A DNA stretch of 8,768 bases, taken from assembly GCA_029268085.1 (NCBI GenBank), contig JAJUHD010000106.1, positions 1 through 8,768 on the forward strand, in the 5' to 3' direction. The notes under the pieces are model-generated. The model saw only the letters and a program-made list of their open reading frames with translations, did no database searches and was not told where the DNA came from. Numbering within the stretch: position 1 is the first letter of the stretch; every line of letters starts with the position of its first letter. Of the stretch, positions 4,962-8,768 are shown piece by piece. Source of the DNA: Bacillota bacterium (lineage in GTDB: Bacteria > Bacillota > Clostridia > Oscillospirales > Oscillospiraceae). A program made the translations under genes and the position numbers.

Positions 4962-6623
4962 ATGTATCAGGCTTTATACAGAAAGTGGCGCCCCCGCACC
5001 TTTGACGATGTCGTAGGTCAGGAACATATTACTGATACCCTGAAAAACCAGATAATTTCCGGAAGGCTGAGCCATGCCTATCTATTTATAGGCACAAGGG
5101 GTACGGGCAAGACATCCTGCGCGAAGATACTCGCGAAGGCAGTCAACTGCGAACACTCCGAAAACGGCAATCCCTGCAATAAGTGCAGGAGCTGTCTGGG
5201 AATCGACGACGGATCAATAATGGACGTCGTCGAGCTTGATGCAGCCTCCAACAACGGCGTTGATAACGTGCGTGCCCTGCGCGACGAGGCGGTCTTTTCT
5301 CCGGCGATAGTCAAAAAGCGCGTTTACATCATCGACGAGGTGCATATGCTTTCGACCTCGGCGTTCAACGCTCTCCTCAAAATACTTGAGGAGCCGCCCG
5401 GGCATCTTATGTTTATCCTCGCTACGACGGAGCTCCACAAGGTTCCCGCGACCATCCTCTCGCGCTGTCAGCGCCACAGCTTCAAGCGTATCGAGCCGGC
5501 GGCGCTCGCAAAGAGGATAAGCTATGTGGCGGAACAGGAGAGCATGAAGCTTGAACCGAACGCCGCGGAGCTGCTGGCAAGGCTTGCGGACGGTTCACTG
5601 CGCGATGGGCTTTCTCTTCTTGACCAATGTTCGGGCTATGAAACAATATCAGCCGAAAACGTCCTCTCGGCGATGGGGCTTGCTGGAAACCTGCGAGTAG
5701 CGGAGCTTCTAGAAACAATATCCAAAGGAGATACAGGAAAGGCGCTCACTATCTTCGGAGGATTGTGGAGCGACGGCAAAGCCCCTGCCACCATGCTTTC
5801 AGAGCTGGGCAGCCTTATGCGGGATATACTGATGACGAAAGTTGCGCCTAAAGGCGGAAACGAGCTTTTGTCAGGAGGCTTTGACAGAGGAACGCTCGAC
5901 CGTTTTGCAAAAAATATGACGGCGGAAGAACTTATTTACGGTCTTGATTCGGTTCAGGCTCACATCGGCTCTTTACGTGACGGGAGAGACCCAAAGACTA
6001 CCGCAGAGCTCTGTATAATCGAACTCTGCGAGCCGCAGTTTGGCGACAGCATCGACGCTTTGAAAAAGCGTATTGCAAAGCTTGAAGAGCTTATCGGAAA
6101 TCAGGCGTTATCCCATAAGGATACGGTTACAAAAGAAGCCGATAACGAAATGTCTAACCCGTGGAATGATTCTGTTATACAGGAACCACCAAAACAAGCC
6201 GCTGCTTTTGCGGAGACGGAAAAAGCGGAGACCGCAGAGGAGGTTTTCGAGGAAGAATTCGAAGCGGGAAATGAAAGAAATTCAGATGAAGTCCCCTCTG
6301 AAGAAGCTCTGACCGGCGGATTTTGGACCGATATCCTTGCCGACCTAAAGCATACGATGCAGCCCGGGCAATACATCATAATCAGCAACGACTCAATGGC
6401 AAAGGGCGAGCTTCAGGGAGATACGCTGACTGTGAACGTGACAAACTCTTTCGTAAAGGGTCAGCTTGAGCAAACTCAGTCAATGGAATGCATAAAAGCG
6501 GCCGCGCAGAAAGCACTGGGCAGGGCGGTTAGAATAAAGATTGCCGAAGTGAAACCGGCGCAGGCGGGAAGTACGAATAAGATCGATAGCCTTTCAAAAT
6601 TCGGAAATGTCAAATTTGAATAA
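4962..6623 (+). CDS. dnaX: DNA polymerase III subunit gamma/tau (clamp-loader ATPase)
   Basis: ATPase of the replicative clamp loader, 553 residues. Visible elements are the N-terminal MYQALYRKWRPRTFDDVVGQ, Walker A GTRGTGKT (44-51), the zinc-binding cysteines Cys63, Cys72, Cys75 and Cys78, Walker B YIIDEVH (122-128), the SRC arginine finger (Arg168) and the GSLRDGLSLLDQ helix with Arg214 (211-222). After the AAA+ core and oligomerisation domain comes an acidic, low-complexity linker (about 400-455), then a folded C-terminal region from about 460 that resembles Firmicute tau tails. ATG 4962 is chosen because it starts exactly at the conserved MYQALYRKWRP and has AAAAAGGGGG upstream; an earlier in-frame ATG lies inside the SRP RNA. 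I see no A-AAA-AAG slippery heptamer, so a shortened gamma form by frameshift is not indicated. It follows SRP RNA and precedes ybaB by 53 bases, probably as an operon. Confidence 0.97.
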   Translation: MYQALYRKWRPRTFDDVVGQEHITDTLKNQIISGRLSHAYLFIGTRGTGKTSCAKILAKAVNCEHSENGNPCNKCRSCLGIDDGSIMDVVELDAASNNGVDNVRALRDEAVFSPAIVKKRVYIIDEVHMLSTSAFNALLKILEEPPGHLMFILATTELHKVPATILSRCQRHSFKRIEPAALAKRISYVAEQESMKLEPNAAELLARLADGSLRDGLSLLDQCSGYETISAENVLSAMGLAGNLRVAELLETISKGDTGKALTIFGGLWSDGKAPATMLSELGSLMRDILMTKVAPKGGNELLSGGFDRGTLDRFAKNMTAEELIYGLDSVQAHIGSLRDGRDPKTTAELCIIELCEPQFGDSIDALKKRIAKLEELIGNQALSHKDTVTKEADNEMSNPWNDSVIQEPPKQAAAFAETEKAETAEEVFEEEFEAGNERNSDEVPSEEALTGGFWTDILADLKHTMQPGQYIIISNDSMAKGELQGDTLTVNVTNSFVKGQLEQTQSMECIKAAAQKALGRAVRIKIAEVKPAQAGSTNKIDSLSKFGNVKFE

Positions 6624-6676
6624 AAAACGTTAAACATTAAGAAAGCCAAACAACTAACATACGGGAGGACTGGATA

Positions 6677-7033
6677 ATGGCAAAAGGCGGATTTCGCGGC
6701 GGACCCATGGGCGGTGGCGGCGGCTTTAACATGAACATGATCAAACAGGCTCAGAAGATGCAGGCTGATATGATGAAGATGCAGGAGGAGCTTGACAAGG
6801 CCGAATATACTGCGACGGCGGGCGGCGGAGTGGTAACCGCCGTGGTCAGCGGCAAAAGAGAGCTTATATCCCTTACTATCGAGCCTGACGCTGTAGATCC
6901 CGAAGACGTTGAAATGCTTCAGGATATGATTATCGCAGCGGTCAACGAGGCTCTGCGCAAAGCGGAAACAAGCGCAAGCGAAGGCATGGCAAAGCTCACG
7001 GGCGGGCTGAATCTCGGAAGCCTCGGGCTTTGA
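6677..7033 (+). CDS. ybaB: YbaB/EbfC family nucleoid-associated protein
   Basis: Small homodimeric DNA-binding protein of the YbaB/EbfC family, 118 residues, usually encoded just after dnaX. A glycine-rich N-terminus (residues 4-17) is followed by the amphipathic helix IKQAQKMQADMMKMQEELDK (22-41), the beta region with GGGVVTAVVSGKRELISLTI (49-68), then EDVEMLQDMIIAAVNEALRKA (76-96) and the tail KLTGGLNLGSLGL. Its order of segments and its length match the family, apart from a longer Gly-rich start. The ATG at 6677 has a GGGAGGA ribosome binding site. It is probably cotranscribed with dnaX. In many bacteria recR comes next; here a strong terminator follows and the next gene is convergent. Confidence 0.95.
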   Translation: MAKGGFRGGPMGGGGGFNMNMIKQAQKMQADMMKMQEELDKAEYTATAGGGVVTAVVSGKRELISLTIEPDAVDPEDVEMLQDMIIAAVNEALRKAETSASEGMAKLTGGLNLGSLGL

Positions 7034-7055
7034 AAATAGCCAAAATATAATAATC

Positions 7056-7095
7056 AAGCCTCCGGACGAAGACACGTCCGGAGGCTTAATTATTT
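7056..7095 (+). terminator. Terminator after ybaB (probably acts in both directions)
   Basis: The 13-base arms AAGCCTCCGGACG (7056-7068) and CGTCCGGAGGCTT (7075-7087) are perfectly complementary around a six-base loop. They are followed on the plus strand by the interrupted T-rich sequence AATTATTT. On the minus strand the hairpin is followed by TGATTATTATATTTT. It sits between two convergent genes, so it probably ends both the dnaX-ybaB transcript and that of the S24 regulator. Confidence 0.88.
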
Positions 7096-7130
7096 AATAA
7101 TATGGATTACAAGATAATTCGATTACGTTA

Positions 7131-7147
7131 ATATCCTGATCGGATAT
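7131..7147 (-). repeat. Small hairpin just after the S24 regulator stop codon
   Basis: ATATCC (7131-7136) and GGATAT (7142-7147) form a six-base stem with a five-base loop, four bases beyond the stop codon on the minus strand. No T run follows, so it is unlikely to terminate by itself. The real terminator appears to be the convergent hairpin further on. Confidence 0.35.
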
Positions 7148-7151
7148 AATA

Positions 7152-7856
7152 TTACTCGGCAACCTTGCCCAGAGTTACCATGGTTTCAGGTGTGGTTACG
7201 ATGATATCGGGATATGTCGAGTCTATCGACTGCAGCCTCGTTCCGCCCACGCGGTCACGCAGACGTTTAAAATAAGTTGTCCCTTCATAGGTGAAAACGC
7301 CGACATCGCCGTGCTCAAGCTTAGGCTGCTGATGAATCCAGACGATTTGCCCGTCGTGATAATCGGGCTCCATGCTGTCACCATGGATAATAACGCCGAA
7401 GTTAGCGGAGAGAGGAACCTCGTTACCGACCCTTGTCGGGACATAATCCGTCAGATCGAGGAGGCGGCCCTTTTTAACGGCGGACTCAAGGTCATAAACC
7501 GGAAGTGTGCGGATTTTAGTACCGCGCGGAGCCTCTATTGTTGGATCGTCGTAAAGTCCGCTGTCCAGCAGCATTGCGGCGTATTCGGCAACCAGTCTCT
7601 TTCCGTCGTCGTTCAGCCCCCTGAGAAAATCAAAGCTCCTGTTGCTGAAAACGCCGCTGATATCGATAATATCAAGTATGTCGCAGATAATGAGGAACTG
7701 GATAGCGTTCGGAAGGGAAGCTCCGCTTTCCCATTTTGAAACCGCCTGATTTGTTACCTTCACCCCGCGCTTTGAAAGGAGCGCCGCAAAGTTACGCTGG
7801 GAAAGCCCTTTCTTCTTTCTGAAGGAGCAGATAATATCGCCTAAATTGCTTTGCAC
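7152..7856 (-). CDS. XRE helix-turn-helix / S24 peptidase-like (LexA/CI-type) transcriptional regulator
   Basis: A 234-residue two-domain repressor. Residues about 5-63 form an XRE/Cro-CI helix-turn-helix with GLSQRNFAALL and the recognition segment TNQAVSKWESGASLPN (35-50). A linker with FDFLRGLNDDGKRLVAEYA (75-93) leads to an S24 peptidase-like domain: Ser161 in HGDSMEPDYHDGQIVWI and Lys197 in TTYFKRL are the expected catalytic dyad. Where relatives carry an SAG self-cleavage site before the domain, the segment PVYDLESAVKKGRLLD (119-134) has no Ala-Gly. The start is GTG 7856, with GAGGTG seven bases upstream. The gene has its own promoter and is divergent from the TIM44-like gene. It stands alone with no phage genes, so it looks like a chromosomal stress or autoregulatory repressor rather than a prophage CI; this is inference. 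It is not canonical LexA, whose N-terminal fold is a winged helix. Confidence 0.9.
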   Translation of the reverse strand: MQSNLGDIICSFRKKKGLSQRNFAALLSKRGVKVTNQAVSKWESGASLPNAIQFLIICDILDIIDISGVFSNRSFDFLRGLNDDGKRLVAEYAAMLLDSGLYDDPTIEAPRGTKIRTLPVYDLESAVKKGRLLDLTDYVPTRVGNEVPLSANFGVIIHGDSMEPDYHDGQIVWIHQQPKLEHGDVGVFTYEGTTYFKRLRDRVGGTRLQSIDSTYPDIIVTTPETMVTLGKVAE

Positions 7857-7866
7857 AACAAATCAC

Positions 7867-7877
7867 CTCAAATTGAG
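7867..7877. promoter_or_regulatory. 11-bp dyad at the regulator ribosome binding site (candidate autoregulatory operator)
   Basis: CTCAA-A-TTGAG is a perfect dyad between the -10 box and the GTG start, and it includes the GAG of the GAGGTG ribosome binding site. The one-base centre is too short for an RNA hairpin loop, which favours a protein site on DNA. Binding of the neighbouring repressor is an inference. Confidence 0.4.
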
Positions 7878-7904
7878 TATAATATATTATTATCTGTATT
7901 TCAA
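7876..7904 (-). promoter_or_regulatory. Sigma-A promoter for the XRE-S24 regulator
   Basis: On the minus strand TTGAAA (7899-7904) is followed after exactly 17 bases by TATACT (7876-7881), each one mismatch from consensus. The spacer contains a perfect AT-rich palindrome ATAATATATTAT (7879-7890) that overlaps the -10. The promoter ends about 20 bases upstream of the GTG start, leaving a very short leader. Confidence 0.8.
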
Positions 7905-7940
7905 GAGTATTTTGATGAAAATATCCTTATAAGAGAATTT

Positions 7941-7990
7941 GCGTGAATCTTAAGATATTTACGCATAATTTGGCGCAGGAGCGCGTAAAT
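7941..7990. repeat. Three GCGTRAAT-like octamers in the divergent intergenic region
   Basis: GCGTGAAT at 7941-7948 (plus), ATTTACGC at 7957-7964 (its minus-strand counterpart GCGTAAAT) and GCGTAAAT at 7983-7990 (plus). The last two are perfect inverted copies, and the first differs at one base. They lie between the -35 boxes of the two divergent promoters, as expected for a shared operator cluster. The protein that would bind them is unknown. Confidence 0.5.
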
Positions 7991-7994
7991 TTTG

Positions 7995-8022
7995 TTGCAC
8001 AGCTTGCTTTTTCAGTTATAAT
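7995..8022 (+). promoter_or_regulatory. Sigma-A promoter for the TIM44-like gene
   Basis: A perfect TATAAT -10 at 8017-8022 is preceded after 16 bases by TTGCAC (7995-8000), a weak -35. Transcription would start near 8029, leaving a leader of about 35 bases before the ATG at 8064. The weak -35 suggests the promoter could depend on an activator or be easily repressed. Confidence 0.7.
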
Positions 8023-8063
8023 GGTGTTGGATAGATTTCTGTAACGGCAACGGGAGGAAGGAT

Positions 8064-8768
8064 ATGAGGAAAAAGAGATTACTGTACATAGCGCTTATAA
8101 TCGTTCTGCTTGTGAGCGTTTTCGCGGTTCCGGCGGCGGCGGATGCGGGCAATTTTTCCGGCGGCTCGAATTACGGCGGCAGCTGGGGCGGCAGCTCAGG
8201 AGGCAGCTGGGGCGGCAGCTCAGGAGGCAGCTGGGGCGGCTCAGGCGCTGGATGGGCGCTTTTCGCCTTGGGCAGCGGACACGGCAGCTCAGGCGGCATA
8301 ATCGTTCTGATAATAATCGTGTTTATTGTTTTCAATATTATGAAAAATGCAAGACGCAGAGGCGGCACTGTATCCTTCGGCGACGAGCGTGTTGCGAACC
8401 ATTCGGAGCTTATGCCGATCCAGAGCATAAGGGATACAGACCCCAACTTCTCCGAGGCGGCAATCAGGGAAAAGATATCGAACCTCTATGTTCGGATGCA
8501 GAATGCTTGGCAGGCGAAGGAATTTGATACCATGCGCCCATATATGGCGGATGCTCTGTACAACCAGTTTAAGCTCCAGCTTGATGAGCTCGTCCGTTCC
8601 GAATGCACGAACCATGTCGAGCGCATAGCAGTTCTGGAGGTCAACCTAATTGGCTGGAGAAGCGACGAAGCGAACGATGCCATAGTAGCCGAGCTTCAGA
8701 CTCGCATCATCGACTATATTTCGAACGACAGAACTGGTAAGGTAATCAGCGGTTCGAAGACCACGGAA
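8064..8768 (+). CDS. TIM44-like domain protein, secreted or membrane-anchored, 3' end cut by window
   Basis: 235 codons are open to the window edge. Residues 1-27 form a signal peptide: basic MRKKR, a hydrophobic core, then AVPAAADA as a likely signal peptidase I region. Residues 31-78 are a Gly/Ser/Trp-rich stretch built from an eight-residue repeat (GGSSGGSW). A membrane helix follows at about 79-93 (IIVLIIIVFIVFNIM), then basic KNARRRG, so the rest is probably cytoplasmic. From about residue 129 the sequence resembles the Tim44-like domain (PF04280): FSEAAIREKISNLYVRMQNA, then WQAKEFDTMRPYMADALYNQ and the beginning of the following beta region (VERIAVLEVNLIGW). Bacterial proteins of this class are poorly characterised, and mitochondrial Tim44 function should not be transferred. 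The ATG at 8064 has a strong GGGAGGAAGG ribosome binding site. It has its own promoter, divergent from the S24 regulator, which may control it. Confidence 0.8.
   Translation, partial: MRKKRLLYIALIIVLLVSVFAVPAAADAGNFSGGSNYGGSWGGSSGGSWGGSSGGSWGGSGAGWALFALGSGHGSSGGIIVLIIIVFIVFNIMKNARRRGGTVSFGDERVANHSELMPIQSIRDTDPNFSEAAIREKISNLYVRMQNAWQAKEFDTMRPYMADALYNQFKLQLDELVRSECTNHVERIAVLEVNLIGWRSDEANDAIVAELQTRIIDYISNDRTGKVISGSKTTE
8175..8245 (+). repeat. In-frame 24-bp tandem repeat coding for Gly-Ser-Trp linker
   Basis: Two identical 24-base units at 8187-8210 and 8211-8234 each encode GGSSGGSW. They are preceded by a half unit at 8175-8186 (GGSW) and followed by a degenerate remnant. Identity at the DNA level, not only in protein, suggests recent expansion or contraction by slippage in the extracytoplasmic linker of the TIM44-like protein. 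Confidence 0.88.

Noticed and set aside
6060..6312. Possible programmed frameshift in dnaX at GAAAAAG tracts, with an overlapping alternative frame.
   Set aside because: The tracts have only five A residues, not the A-AAA-AAG heptamer in the correct phase, and there is no clear stimulating structure. The alternative frame is highly basic and looks like a compositional shadow of the acidic linker.
7311..7739. 142-codon plus-strand frame opposite the S24 regulator.
   Set aside because: Antisense to a clear HTH-S24 gene, and it has no motifs.
7152..7856. Prophage CI repressor as sign of an integrated phage.
   Set aside because: Neighbours are housekeeping genes (dnaX, ybaB) and a TIM44-like gene; no integrase, Cro, structural genes or attachment repeats are visible.
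8171..8446. Minus-strand frame with a proline-rich PPELPPQLPP repeat.
   Set aside because: It is the complement of the GGSSGGSW tandem repeat in the TIM44-like gene, which has a signal peptide, a ribosome binding site and a promoter.

Overview
This window looks like ordinary chromosome from a low-to-middle GC Firmicute, most likely a member of the Clostridia. The reasons are: a large Bacillus/Clostridium-type SRP RNA with an Alu domain lying directly upstream of dnaX and ybaB (the same order as scr-dnaX-yaaK in Bacillus subtilis), near-consensus sigma-A promoters, strong GGAGG-type ribosome binding sites, and TTG/GTG starts. No species can be named from the sequence alone. I see no phage, transposon, CRISPR array or defence island.

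Left part (1-3687, all minus strand): a two-gene acyl-CoA unit is transcribed right to left. An acyl-CoA dehydrogenase comes first, then an AMP-forming acyl-CoA synthetase that runs off the left edge with 544 codons visible. A promoter candidate and a 16-bp palindrome precede the dehydrogenase, and a strong hairpin sits between the two genes against the synthetase ribosome binding site. Upstream is a separately terminated metal-dependent cyclase-family hydrolase. Together the synthetase and dehydrogenase could activate a carboxylic acid and carry out the first oxidation; the substrate cannot be read from the sequence.

Middle part (3777-7095): a GreA-family elongation factor and a tRNA-Ala(CGC) on the minus strand, divided by a long perfect terminator hairpin. 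The tRNA promoter is back to back with the promoter of the SRP RNA on the plus strand. After the SRP RNA come dnaX (clamp-loader subunit) and ybaB/ebfC (nucleoid-associated protein), ending at a strong terminator where recR would often be found.

Right part (7152-8768): an XRE-type helix-turn-helix protein fused to a LexA/CI-like S24 peptidase domain (minus strand) is divergent from a secreted or membrane-anchored TIM44-like domain protein (plus strand, cut by the window edge). Their shared intergenic region holds two good promoters, a dyad at the regulator's ribosome binding site and three copies of a GCGTRAAT-like octamer. The most interesting points are this divergent regulatory region and the regulator itself, which keeps the catalytic Ser/Lys pair but appears to lack the usual Ala-Gly self-cleavage site.
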